From positions 7,395,947-7,459,946 of the forward strand of contig NC_088209.1 of assembly GCF_037126465.1 (NCBI RefSeq): a stretch of DNA of 64,000 nt, read 5' to 3'. The notes under the pieces are model-generated. The model was given only the letters and a program-made list of their open reading frames with translations. It made no database searches and was not told the origin of the DNA. The translations under genes and the position numbers were made by a program. Below are positions 45,838-56,151 of this stretch, one piece after another (positions within the stretch are counted from its first letter, which is position 1; every line of letters begins with the position of its first letter). This DNA comes from Ornithodoros turicata (taxonomy: Eukaryota; Arthropoda; Arachnida; Ixodida; Argasidae).

Positions 45838-48031
45838 GAAAAAGTGCCATCATGGATCCCGTAAATTTTACGGGGCGAAGCCGAAGCCCTATCTGCCTGC
45901 GAACTTCGACTTAAGTGACGACGACGAGCTCAGTGACGACGATGCGGCTGATCCAGAATTTTGCACCACAGTCAAGAAGCCAACTTCAGCCGTGAGGAGA
46001 TACCTCCCTGGAAAGATTTCCTACCTCTCTTTCCTTTCTGTTGTAGAAGGACTGTAACACTAGGCTTTCCCTTTGTTCGTGCTCCATTGCAGAGAGCGAA
46101 TCCGAAGGTAGCAACACAGATGAAGATGAAGGTGTGCGTGACTCAGTACCAGCAGGGTCCACAGCTAACGGAGCTGTTCGAAGACAATGTATATGGAAGA
46201 AGAGGCCCAGTCTGTTCCGGAAGACATGCCTGAATGGCTGGGGCATTTGCCTGTATCAGATGCTGTTGGCACACCCCTAGAACACCTTCAGAAGACTCCT
46301 TGGCAGGGATCTTCTTGAAATGATTGTGGCCGAATCCAACCTTTACTCGCTACAAAGAAACCCCTCAAGACCACTGAATTTGAGTGTTTCAGAACTGGAG
46401 ACCTTTTTTTGGCATTGTCTTCTACGTGTCAATACTTGGGCTTTCCAACACAAGACTCCACTGGAGTCAACATTGCTCCGTGGATGTTGTCATCGCGCCA
46501 GAAGAGCAGGGAAAGGTGGGAGTCCATCAAACTAAATCTGCACTTCCAGGACAACACACATATGCCTCCAAGGGACAGTCCCAAACTACGACAAACGTTT
46601 CCGACAAAAGATCCGATTATTCTTGAACTACCTTCTCGCTTCCGTAAGGAGTATACCGATGGAAGAAATGCTGTCCGTTGACGAACAGATGACTAGTTTC
46701 AAGGGCGGCCACAGTATGAAGCAATATATGCAAAAAAAAAACAACATAGAAATGGAGTTTCAACGTTTTCGTGCTTTGTGGAGCTTGCGGGATGGTTCAC
46801 ACCGGCCTCGGTGGCTCAGTCGGTAGCGTGTTCGCCTTCTGATCCCGAGATCGCGGGTTCGAACCCGGCCGAGGACGCCAGCAACTTGGTGGCAGGGTAC
46901 AAGTTGCTTAGACACGCCGTCTTCCGCGAGGGACGTTAAATACGGGGTGCCGTGTGGTGAGCTTTCATCGCACGTTAAAGAACCCTCAGGTGGGCAAAAG
47001 CAATCCACAGACCGACCGCTGTGGCGTCGCTCATGATCTCAGTTGTCTCGCGACGTAAACACCCAATTATTGAATTGGGATGGTTCACAATTTTGAGCTG
47101 TATACTGGCTAAGCTGAACACTCCAGCTATCTTCCAGATGATGGGGTCAGTGGGAACGTGGTGCTGCGGCTCACACAAGATGTGCCACGTCACATTGGAC
47201 ACAAAATTGACTTCGACAACTGGTTTTGTGGAGTTGAGACGCAAGTACGACTCAGCAAGTCTGGTGTAGATTGCCTTGGCACCGTTCGCACTAACCGAAT
47301 CAAAAACTGCCACATAGAGAGCGATTTCTCCATGAAGTCTCGTAAGAGAGGTGCCTGCGACGAGACAAGGACGAGATTCGACGGAAAAGAGCTCATCATA
47401 TTGAAATGGCTTGACAACAGGCCTGTGTTGCTGATGAGGATTTTCATCGGCGTTCAACCCGTTACTCCAGTGCACAGATGGGGCAAAAAAAAAACAAACA
47501 AACAAAGATTTCAGTGAGCTGCCCACCTGCTGTGGAAACCTGTAAGAAATTCATGGGTGGCATGGACCTCTGCGACTCTCTCCTTGCATTGTACAAAAGG
47601 AGAATAGGATCAAAGAAATGGTATCTCCGCATCGTATTTCATTTTATGGACATGATGTGCGTAGAAGCTTGGCTCTTGTATACAGGAGAGACTGCTCTTC
47701 CCTCGGGATGTCAAAGGTCATGCCCCTCCTTGAGCTCAAGACACAAGTGGCAGATGCCCTGTGCAGAGCAGGGAAGACCGAAGAGCGGAAGCGGGGCAGA
47801 CCATCCAAAGAGCATCCGGATAGCAAGATGAAGCCGCGACGGAAGATCACGAAGCTTCCCCAGAAAGACGTTCTACGTGACCAAACAGCTCACTGGCCGG
47901 TATTTGCTGAAAATAGGGCCCGTTGTAGGGTAGCAGGCTGCACGGGTATTCCAAAAGTGAAATGCTCCAAGTGTGGCATCTATATGTGCCTCACGCCGGC
48001 GCACAACCGTTTTGTGGTCGCCCACAAGTAA
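45838..48031 (+). pseudogene. piggyBac-type transposase, frameshifted and SINE-interrupted
   Basis: Conserved blocks appear in order across frames: KPYLPANFDLSDDDELSDDD (acidic N-terminus), ETFFGIVFYVSILGLSNTR, LSVDEQMTSFKGGHSMKQYM (first catalytic Asp), FDNWF (second Asp), ILKWLDNRPVLL (third Asp), CKKFMGGMDLCDSLLALYKR, and a C-terminal cysteine-rich domain with RCRVAGCTGIPKVKCSKCGI. This is the DDE_Tnp_1_7 family with its C-terminal zinc domain. There are several frameshifts, an in-frame stop soon after 47088 and a SINE at 46801. All three catalytic aspartates survive, so loss is recent on an evolutionary scale. TIRs with TTAA targets were not found. Confidence 0.88.
46801..47076 (+). repeat. 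tRNA-derived SINE inserted in piggyBac
   Basis: The head reads GGCCTCGGTGGCTCAGTCGG (A-box) and GCGGGTTCGAACCCGGCC (B-box). The body contains CGTTAAAGAACCCTCAGGTG. It is flanked by a perfect 12-bp duplication, GGGATGGTTCAC, at 46789-46800 and 47077-47088. It resembles the Ruka-like SINEs of hard ticks as I remember them. The transposase coding sequence resumes in the same frame after the second duplication. Confidence 0.9.
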
Positions 48032-48240
48032 TTTCAAGAAAAGGATCCAAGTATATCCGTTGTTTTCATATCAAATTCATGATTTGTGTTCAATAAAATT
48101 TGCACCAAAATATTGTCCCAACTTCCTTTGAAGTAACACACCGGTAATAACTGAACTACGGATGATGCGCGTTTCCTCCCGCAGGCAGACTTTTTGTGAT
48201 AGGCCACTTCCTATTATGTTTTCCGCTGAAATATTTTTCC
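48032..48240. other. 3' end of piggyBac element and flank
   Basis: An AATAAA at about 48092 follows the transposase stop by some 60 bp and could be its polyadenylation signal. The element's right terminus is not defined. Confidence 0.4.
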
Positions 48241-48249
48241 AATGCACGC

Positions 48250-48372
48250 AATAGAAATCAGGCAGTAGAGGGTCAACTTCAATACTACAAACAGCGTAGA
48301 GAACAGGCGCGATTTGTGACTGCCTTCTTCCCTGATTCAAACAAAATCGATGTCGTGATTGAGCTACTCTGA
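48250..48372 (+). pseudogene. Unknown peptide block, copy 1 (YYKQR family)
   Basis: The frame through QLQYYKQRREQARFVTAFFP ends at a TGA near 48372. It aligns without gaps to a frame at 54193-54290 (LEYYKQRVEQARLVSAFLTP), with most changes conservative. I do not recognise the family. Both copies lie just upstream of the MEE-type ORF, so the two blocks belong to one repeat or one old gene. Confidence 0.5.
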
Positions 48373-48473
48373 TAAGGGCGCTCAAAAAAAAAAAAAAGGA
48401 GGAAGTTAGAAAACAGCACGAGAAAGAAGCTAGAATCAGAAACGTGTGCTTTCAGAATCGGAAGTGTTTTAGG

Positions 48474-48800
48474 ATGGAGGAGGCCCCTGTGGTCGGTACG
48501 ACTGTCCCACGACTGAAAGTGTTGGAGCTCTGCAGGTCCCTAGACCATTGCGCCGGGTTCGACGTCGACTTAGCCCGCAAGAGATCAATCAACAAAAATT
48601 ATATAAAGGGGGTCGCACGGGACCTCAAGTCCATTCCGGTCCCCTTGGTACTGGGGAACATATTCGCCTTTGTAATTCTTATTACCTGGTCCAACGCCCT
48701 GAATCATGTGTTGCCACACTCAACGACGACCTCACAGAGTGGTATAGAACAAGTTATACAACATATTCTTGAAGTCATCCGGAAAACGACGAGCGTGCAA
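48474..48800 (+). CDS. Unknown ORF, diverged member of the 431-bp unit family
   Basis: From an ATG after TTTAGG the frame reads MEEAPVVGTTVPRLKVLELC, then DVDLARKRSINKNY and VARDLKSIPVPLVLGNIFAF. It is clearly related to the ORFs at 54.8, 55.2 and 55.7 kb. The frame is kept despite many substitutions for about 80 residues, then diverges. A hydrophobic stretch (IPVPLVLGNIFAFVILITW) could be a membrane segment. It runs open to 49010. The function is unknown; it may be transposon-borne. Confidence 0.4.
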
Positions 48801-49010
48801 CCTCCCACGATGTGGAGCTATTGGCCACGCACTCAAGTACAGTCTGACGACATTCCGCCTTGCTCCAGCGTCTGGGATCATGCGTGTACCGGATGGATCA
48901 CAGCTCCTGAACCGGTGTACCGGAAAGTAGCCACCGGAAAGCCATATCCTTCATGTAGGTGGAGTAGCGCGTTCACATTGGGCCTATCTTTTTCTGTGTA
49001 TATGTATTGA

Positions 49011-50045
49011 GGCAATGGGAATCAAGACCAACCCAAAGGAAGGTAGACTGCCTTGTAGCCCTGAGCTGCGACTCTGATGGAGATTTTTGGAGCTAAGTTC
49101 GTACTTTTCACGCCTAAGTACGAACCTAGCTCCAAAAATTGGGTACTAAAATTCGGACTCTTATTGGGTACAGTATCGTCCTACATGTAAGCACAAGGTC
49201 CCCTTCCCTTACCAGTTTATGAATATATATTCCCAGTAAGAATACGCGCATTCGGAAACAGCCGTGCTTGAAGGGGGAAAAAAGAGAGAAAGAGAGATTA
49301 TGAGTTTAATGGCAGAAAGGCGACAAAGGCCAAACCATCATTTGTAATCATATGCGCAGCACTGCGATGAAGGACACGGCCTTTCCATAATTCATTCCTC
49401 GACTGCTTGATATTACCTCATTAAAAAACAAAGAAAACTGCCTTTAAATTTCAACACATAGGGAGTGTGAATGATAACATCATTCAGTCTCACTGTGGCT
49501 CACCTCCTCCACCTCTACGCATCCTTTTGACATGCATGCGACGCGAAACGAATATTGTGTAAGTCTATTGGCAGGCTCTGTGGCAAAGCCTTTTCCGGTC
49601 TATCCCGCCTATTCTCCCTATTCTCAAGGCCTTCCGATTATTTTGCCATGACCTACCCTCAACATGGATTTCTCCAGACAGGTTATCACGACCTCAATTA
49701 CAACAGAATACCATGAGCATACGGAGTGCTTATTTCCAGATTAAAAATTACCGATCTACGGTGTTAGTTGCGCTTCACAGCGCAAATGGTCCGTTCAATC
49801 GGAATACTGCATTACTGTCTATCGCATCACGGTACTACATTAGTTTTCGATAACATGCCTCTGCATTGGTAACCCCAAACGCAATGATGTAAAGTTGTCC
49901 TACTTAATAAACATTATTTTTCAAAAGTAACGACCTTCTACATTTCTAAGAGTTCGCACACGCTTCCGAGACAACTCTGGAGCATATGCACAGGAGATGA
50001 CACATTTCATCTCTCCATCTTTTTCTCGCTGTTTGTGAAACTTTG
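49011..50045. other. No gene; hairpin and LINE tail
   Basis: TTTTTGGAGCTAAGTTCGTAC (49084-49104) is nearly inverted at 49118-49138 (GTACGAACCTAGCTCCAAAA). At 49288-49340 a GA run plus TTAATGGCAGAAAGGCGACA is a minimal minus-strand LINE end. The rest is unremarkable. Confidence 0.5.
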
Positions 50046-50690
50046 TGAAGGTAAGGCACGTCGTGGTCGCGGTCTTCCATTTTCTTAGCGTCCTGTCTGC
50101 GGCCGAAGATAGTTTGCTAGAAACAATGAAGGATCCTCCACAGAAAGAGGAAAACAGAACATCATGACGGTAGGTGTGTTTTTCTGGTATTTTGTCTCGA
50201 CTGAAGCGACCTGGCGGCCAGAACGAACTTACCTCCGGAGACGCCGCGCACACCTCTGTCTTCACGGTAGCACAGGAGTGACACCAACCCAGCATTATCC
50301 TCAAGCGGGTGCTTTTGGCAAAACGGCCATCTTGTGCTGGTCGCACGTCATGTAACAACGTACTGCTGAGGTCATGTGACTTCGTCTACAAGTCACTTTA
50401 CCGCCTGTAGAAATATTCCCGCTGGATAAAGGCAAGAGATGACACAAACAACCAAAAACAGCACAAGAGCGGTTGAAGTCCTGCGACTGCCTAGACCTTT
50501 CTCACTTACCTAGTCATATCTTGCGTGTTCCTTGTCACTTCTGCACCTACGGAGGGCGGTCGCTACATCTCTGCCAAAGATAAAGGCTCACTCAGGGCCA
50601 GCCCTCACTTGGCAGGTCAACAACGGTGAGCCCTTCCACCACCACCACGCGACGCGACGTCGTGAATGGATGGGGGAAGGCCTCCAGGTG
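50046..50690 (+). repeat. Duplicated segment, part A copy 2
   Basis: It is the counterpart of 41553-42330. Beyond 50690 the similarity stops and resumes only at 53370 with part B, so about 2.7 kb of other DNA separates the parts here. Confidence 0.8.
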
Positions 50691-51783
50691 CCAGGAAGAG
50701 TCCTCCACCGGCAGCACAACAAGTTAAAAACAATATTAAAATTGACGTTTCCGTGCTCCAGCTTGGCATGATTTTTGGCTTGGTTTCTTCCGCCAAGCCG
50801 GCCAGTTTCTTCTGCCGAGTCGTCTGCTGCGCATATTGACATTGGGGAAGTGATAAACAGTTCGCTACTAGGGAGCCAGTATATTTCTGGACTTCACTGA
50901 ACCCACGAGGAACGTCAGTTTTGCTTCCTTCGACTGCAAAGCATTTGCTAGGCCAATACAGACTTCCTGGTGTGTTTCGCGTTCTGTGCTGCGTGCCGAG
51001 AATGCGTGAGCGTGTCGCTCCCGTCTGCCAGAACACTTCAGCATGTAGTTCCAATGTTTCAAACCACAACTTTCCGAAAGGCGAAAGAAAAAGCTACTGA
51101 CTGCAACAATCGGTTACAACTACTCCGACTGGGTACCACCTTCGAAAGCAGCCATTTGATCTGTTCATTTGACTCATACGAATATTACGGAAGCAATGCG
51201 CAACTTGTCTCACAAGAAGCCGAAGATGTCTCGTGCGGGATGCTGTGCCAACCTTATCTGCAGCAGGAGATTGCAGGAGCAGGATTAGGCAGGAGATAAA
51301 GGTAAGATGCAGAAAGGCAAAGGTGAGGCAGATGTAATGTTAGACAAATCAGTCATGCGGTGCAAATGCCATCACATGACGCTATATCAGTTACTGCTTC
51401 ATCCTTTAGAGGTTAGGCCCCAGCGGCTGTATTCTCGGTACAGATTTGGAATTGCCTTATTTATTAAATGATCTCGCAGGCATTCTGGCACCACCGAAAA
51501 GCTTGCACTCCACGTCTCAACTATCAGCGTCTGGGTTTCAAGCTGAAGGCTGTCACCAGTGCCAACCAGACGCCCCTTCAGAGTTCATCTGTTTTTGTTG
51601 ACGGAACAGTGGCACCTGGTACTGAGATATTTCATTTTCTGATGAATCAAGCGCATTGGATCACTTGTGCTCGACTTCTTTTATTCGTATACCCTTGCTG
51701 TTGCTCGCTAGCTTAGAGCAACCATGCCGGAGGTGTTTGTGTTCTTACTCTAGCGCTGATGCACGGCATCACATCTTGTGTAT
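50691..51783. other. No recognised feature
   Basis: Contains a fairly long minus-strand open frame (51069-50617) without any domain I recognise. Confidence 0.4.
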
Positions 51784-52110
51784 TTTGAGTAAGGTATAAA
51801 TTAAAATGTTGGCTCAGCTGTTGTATTTTGGTCACAAATAAGGTGTTCTTCCAGAGCGCTCAAGGACAGTGCAAACAGTTTCATGTGTGCAACAGTACAT
51901 ACCTTTTCCCAGTTTTGAGTAAGGTAAATCGAAATCTCCCAGTTGATGTGTTTCGGTATTAAATCATGTTTTTCGAGACATTTCCGGATTACATTCAAAC
52001 AGCATCATGTGTGCAACAGTACATTCGTTTTCTCAGGAGAAGTAAGGTAAGTCTGTCCATTGTTTTGTTCCGGCAATGCATCAGAAGCTTGTGTTGCATT
52101 CAAGTGGTAT
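51784..52110 (+). repeat. Degenerate tandem repeat, 123-131 bp, three copies
   Basis: GAGTAAGGTA-type starts lie near 51786, 51917 and 52040. Each is followed by TGT.TTTT(C/G)G and a CATGTGTGCAACAGTACAT-like block. Confidence 0.6.
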
Positions 52111-52630
52111 CATGTATACAAATTGTATACTAATAATAATCTGTACTAATATTGTGAGTACAGAGACATCCCTGCAGAACATATCGGGGCATCTTGTGTG
52201 CTATTGTTGGTATGATCTGCAGCAGTATATTGATAATGTTAATTATTCAATGACTTCAGCTAACATTTACATTCTTACTTCCAGGTAAACCTGTCACGGA
52301 GATGCCCTACACTTTGGTATGCTTAGTTCAAGATTGTACCGAGACAATCGACCTGGTGCATTGTTTTCCAATTGGCAGTGGCATTACTATCACAACACAC
52401 CACACACTGCATGTCTAAGGTGCGTGCACAATGCATCAAACCTATTCTGAGGTACTGCGGACTGGTACGCAATTACAACATGAAACAATTGACACAGAGA
52501 TAGTAAAGCCATGCCTTTTCCTCCGTGCCTCGAGTTTCATGTTGTTATCCTCACATGCAGCTCATTTCGCCTGTGCTGGGCAGCATGAGCAAAAGCACAT
52601 ATTGTTTTTGGTCACGTGACACAGGACATA
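52111..52630. other. No recognised feature
   Basis: AT-rich DNA with short frames only. Confidence 0.4.
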
Positions 52631-52633
52631 AAT

Positions 52634-53340
52634 ACAGTGAAACCTTCCTATGTTGGACACCAGCGGTGCAGCCGAAGTGTGTCCTACTTATAGAGGTGTC
52701 CGAGTTACAGAATATGAGGGAAACAAAAAATGAAAAAGATCACAGCTGTGTTGCCAGAAATGTCCCCCTTCTTCAATTTATGGTCCTTAGTGGTACCTGG
52801 TGGTAGTGGTACCTCTACCCACTGATAATTATTACTGATTCACTGATAATTATTACTGATTCACTGATAATTATTACTGATTTTAGTAGATTCAATTCCG
52901 TAGATTCCACTCAATGGCATCACCTGTGGAGCTATTCGAGCAGCTAGGACTTGTCTCTGAAGCGTCAGCCAGCTTTTCATTGCTTTGGTGCAGTGTGCGT
53001 TAAAAGCCTCTAGACAAACCGAAGACAAGTGCTTACACAAAGAATTACAATGTAGACTGACAGCACTTGTTTTTGGACTCTAAAAATTAAAGCAACAAAA
53101 TGCTGAGACCAGTATAGAGGAAAAAACGGACGAAAGTCAAGGCCACTGGCTCATTTTCGGTCTTTTTGCTGCAAGGATGGGCCGATATTGAGGTAATTTG
53201 GCCAGGGTTTTGTCCGACATAGCAGGGAAAACCCTGTCCTACTTCCGAGATAGGGAGGTGTCCGACATAGAGAATTTCGTCCCCATGTAGTTTCAATGGG
53301 AGCCTGCCCGTGCACTCGTGATTGAAGTTCGACATACATT
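52634..53340. mobile_element. Possible pogo/Tigger-like element remnant
   Basis: The left edge CAGTGAAACCTTCCTATGTT followed by GGACACC resembles the CAGT(G/C)AAACCTC...GGACACC ends of pogo/Tigger elements. Subterminal GAGGTGTCCGAGTTACAG and, on the right, GGGAGGTGTCCGACATAGAG fit the same pattern. No transposase is visible and the right terminus is unclear. Confidence 0.4.
52820..52882. repeat. Perfect 21-bp tandem repeat, three copies
   Basis: CACTGATAATTATTACTGATT occurs three times head to tail without change. Confidence 0.95.
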
Positions 53341-53369
53341 TCTTTTTTTTATTATTATTATTATTGACT

Positions 53370-54180
53370 CGACGTCTCTCCGCTCTCAACGCTGGAAATG
53401 CGCGCGTATTCCCGCCGTCTCTTCACGACATCGCATCAGGCGTCGCCGCATGAGAGCTAGCCCGTGCCGCGTCGCTACGCCAACGGCGCCGGGCAATTTT
53501 TGCTCTCTTTCGCCACCGAGTCCCATGAAATTGGCGTGCCATCGCTTCCGGTTCGGCTGATCGGCGCTTGTTGTCGGTGAACAAAATCTTATTTTCTCCT
53601 GCACATTTTACAAGTCGACAGGGTGAAAATAAGCGCGCCTGGGAATATTATTGTGACCGTCCCATAGACAATCCAGTTATATATGGCGAACTGGAGCTTC
53701 AGCAGCAATGAAACAACATCATTACTAGTCTAGATGTCAATGCTCGTGACTTCGTTGCCCCACTTTCTGATACGCTTTAAATTGTCCACGCTACATATAA
53801 TTAAGGCGATATTGCACACGCTTGTGCCGCAAGCTACAAAGCGTGAAAATAAAGTTTCCGATTTTGTCCGATTATATAACTGAGATCTTCCGATTATGTC
53901 ACTGTTTTCAAAGCGGAAACGTTTGCAGGAAATTTACGCATACCCTTATATTTCGCGAATTTTTCGATTTGCAAAATTCATAAAAATTACGGGCGCGCAC
54001 ACAATTAGCGATTTCGAAAACCGCGGGCTAGCATCTCCTCGGGGAGGAGGCACGCGTTTCCATGACAAGTGTTCCACAGGGAAATTACGTGGTTGCCGTG
54101 GCACCGGGGTTTGGAAAGCGCGTTTTCATCAAACATCATAACAGAAGCAGAGCGCTCCGGAGACAATTATTGGTTAGCGT
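53370..54180 (+). repeat. Duplicated segment, part B copy 2 (without MITE)
   Basis: It is the counterpart of 42582-43730. At the site corresponding to the mariner-like MITE it reads GACCGTCCCATAGACAATCC without insertion. Confidence 0.82.
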
Positions 54181-54335
54181 ATTCAATGCTATATGGACTT
54201 GAATACTACAAACAGCGTGTAGAACAGGCGCGATTGGTAAGTGCCTTCTTAACCCCTTTAAACAAAATCCGTGACGCGATTGAGTCATTCGTTTCCGTTC
54301 CTCTGATAATCCAGTACAGGCGCTACGACTTATAA
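54181..54335 (+). pseudogene. Unknown peptide block, copy 2 (YYKQR family)
   Basis: The open frame contains LEYYKQRVEQARLVSAFLTP, NKIRDAIESF and ends YRRYDL with a stop at 54335. It is related at peptide level to 48250-48372. No known domain is recognised. Confidence 0.5.
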
Positions 54336-54751
54336 GATGATATAATCAGAAAGGAAGATTGTGTCTGAAGATGGAGGAGGTTCCGGTCGTCGCTATGACA
54401 GTCCCATGACAGAAAGTAGCCGCACGCTGCAGGTCCTTACCTACCAGGGAAGGCTGCAGGTCCACCACTACGACGAGTGGATCAGTCAACAAAGGATATC
54501 TAAAAGAGGTCGCACGGGACCTCAAGGCCATTCCGGTCCTCTTGCTACCGGGAAACATATTCGCTTTTGTACTTATGATCATCTCGTATGCAGACCATCC
54601 AACATACTCAATCACGTGTTGCCTTTCTGGCAATTGCGCACGCCTGTGCTGCTAGCTACCAAGCCTAAAAGGAAGTTTCTGATTATATCAGATTATATAA
54701 CTTCGATTTTCTGATTACGCTCAATCCTCGTTAATATGACATCCTCACATT

Positions 54752-55117
54752 GTGACCATTTTTCTGGGGCACGGTTTGCGTGATGAAGATAGTGTGATGA
54801 AGAAGTTGGAGGAGGCTCCTATGGTCCGTACGACAGTCCCACGACTGAAAGTGGCGGCGCGCTGCAGGTCCTTACACCCTTACGCCGAGTCCGACGTCGA
54901 CCTGACCCGCAAGGAATCAGTCAACAATGAATATCTAAAGGAGGTCGCACCGGACCTCAAGTTCATTCCGGTCCTCTTGCTTTCGGGAAACATATTCGCT
55001 TTTGTACTTATGATCATCTGGTATGCAGACCATCCAACATACTCAATGACGTGTTGCCTTCCTGGCAATTGCGCACGCCTGTGCTGCTACCTACCAAGCC
55101 TAAAAGGAAGTTTCTGA
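54752..55117 (+). CDS. Unknown ORF in 431-bp unit 2
   Basis: The frame contains EEAPMVRTTVPRLKVAARCR, DVDLTRKESVNNEYLKEV and the hydrophobic IPVLLLSGNIFAFVLMIIWY. Compared with its sister units, the ATG of the short form is TTG, so translation would have to start upstream. It is open to 55117. In unit 1 the same frame is broken by a stop (near 54408). No homologous family is recognised. Confidence 0.35.
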   Translation: MTIFLGHGLRDEDSVMKKLEEAPMVRTTVPRLKVAARCRSLHPYAESDVDLTRKESVNNEYLKEVAPDLKFIPVLLLSGNIFAFVLMIIWYADHPTYSMTCCLPGNCARLCCYLPSLKGSF

Positions 55118-55236
55118 TTATACCAGATTATATAACTTGGATTTTCCGATTACGCTCAATCCTCGTTAATATGACATCCTCACATTGTGACCATTTTTCT
55201 GGGGCACGGTTTGCGTGATGAAGATAGTGTTTCAAG

Positions 55237-55521
55237 ATGGAGGAGACTCCTATGGTCCGTACAACAGTCGCACGACTGAAAGTGGCGGCGCGCTGCAGGT
55301 CCTTACACCCTTACGCAGAGTCCGACGTCGACCTGACCCGCAAGGGATCAGTCTGCAAAGAATATCTAAAGGAGGTCGCACGGGACCTCAAGTTCATTCC
55401 GGTCCTCTTGCTACCGGGAAACATATTCGCTTTTGTACTTATGATCATCTGGTATGCAGACCATCCAACATACTCAATCACGTGTTGCCTTTCTGGCAAT
55501 TGCGCACGACTGTGCTGCTAG
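55237..55521 (+). CDS. Unknown 94-residue ORF in 431-bp unit 3
   Basis: The ATG lies in AAGATGGAG, a fair initiation context. The frame reads METPMVRTTV-like N-terminus, an RK-rich middle (DVDLTRKGSVCKEYLKEV), a hydrophobic 22-residue stretch beginning IPVLLLPGNIFAF, and a cysteine-rich end (TCCLSGNCARLCC). It could be a small membrane protein, part of a transposon product, or a chance frame kept by recent duplication. Confidence 0.35.
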   Translation: MEETPMVRTTVARLKVAARCRSLHPYAESDVDLTRKGSVCKEYLKEVARDLKFIPVLLLPGNIFAFVLMIIWYADHPTYSITCCLSGNCARLCC

Positions 55522-55667
55522 CTACCAAGCCTAAAAGGAAGTTTCTGATTATATCAGATTATATAACTTGGATTTTCCGATTACGCTCAATCCTCGTTAA
55601 TATGACATCCTCACATTGTGACCATTTTTCTGGGGCACGGTTTGCGTGATGAAGATAGTGTTTCAAG

Positions 55668-55949
55668 ATGGAGGAGACTCCTATGGTCCGTACAAAAGTC
55701 GCACGACTGAAAGTGGAGGCGCGCTGCAGGTCCTTACACCCTTACGTAGAGTCCGACGTCGACTTCACCCGCAAGGGATCAGTCAGCAAAGAATATCTAA
55801 AGGAGGTCGCACGGGACCTCAAGTTCATTCCGGTCCTCTTGCTACCGGGAAACATATTCGCTTTTGTACTTATGATCATCTGGTATGCAGACCATCCAAC
55901 ATTCTCAATCACGTGTTGCCTTTCTGGCAATTGCGCACGCCTGTGCTGA
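55668..55949 (+). CDS. Unknown 93-residue ORF in 431-bp unit 4
   Basis: It is the near twin of the unit-3 ORF, with a few substitutions such as KVARLKVEARC and DVDFTRKGSVSKEY. The hydrophobic segment is identical and the C-terminus is one residue shorter. Confidence 0.35.
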   Translation: MEETPMVRTKVARLKVEARCRSLHPYVESDVDFTRKGSVSKEYLKEVARDLKFIPVLLLPGNIFAFVLMIIWYADHPTFSITCCLSGNCARLC

Positions 55950-56034
55950 TAGCTACCAAGCCTGAAAGGAAGTTTCTGATTATATCACATTATATAACTT
56001 GGATTTTCCGATTACGGTCAATCCTCGTTAATAT

Positions 56035-56151
56035 TGTCACGGGTAATAGGCGAGCGTGAGAGGACGAAGACGTTCTCTGGCACGGGTGGCGGGCTCTTCC
56101 TCTCGTGCTGGCCCGATAATAAACAGACTGAGTCACCGCCGTTTCTCTTAA
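56035..56151 (+). repeat. Possible solo LTR, about 117 bp
   Basis: It starts TGTCACGGGTAATAGGCGAG and ends CTCTTAACA (TG...CA), with AATAAA near 56116. It interrupts the last 431-bp unit within TTAATAT. No clear target duplication was seen, so the call is tentative. Confidence 0.4.

Larger units (their letters stand above)
54360..56034 (+). repeat. Tandem repeat, 431-bp units, four copies
   Basis: TGATGAAGATAGTGT recurs at 54781, 55217 and 55648, followed by GATGGAGGAG, GACGTCGACCTGACCCGCAA, GGTCGCACGGGACCTCAAG and ATATAACTTGGATTTTCCGA. Units three and four are nearly identical, unit one (54360-54780) is the most diverged, and the last is cut at about 56034 by LTR-like sequence. Confidence 0.92.

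Noticed and set aside
46801..46880. Functional tRNA gene
   Set aside because: A- and B-boxes are present, but the body, target duplication and position inside a transposase show a SINE.
48244..54335. Calling the YYKQR and MEE frames exons of a known gene
   Set aside because: I could not match them to any family, and donor or acceptor sites linking them were not consistent between copies.
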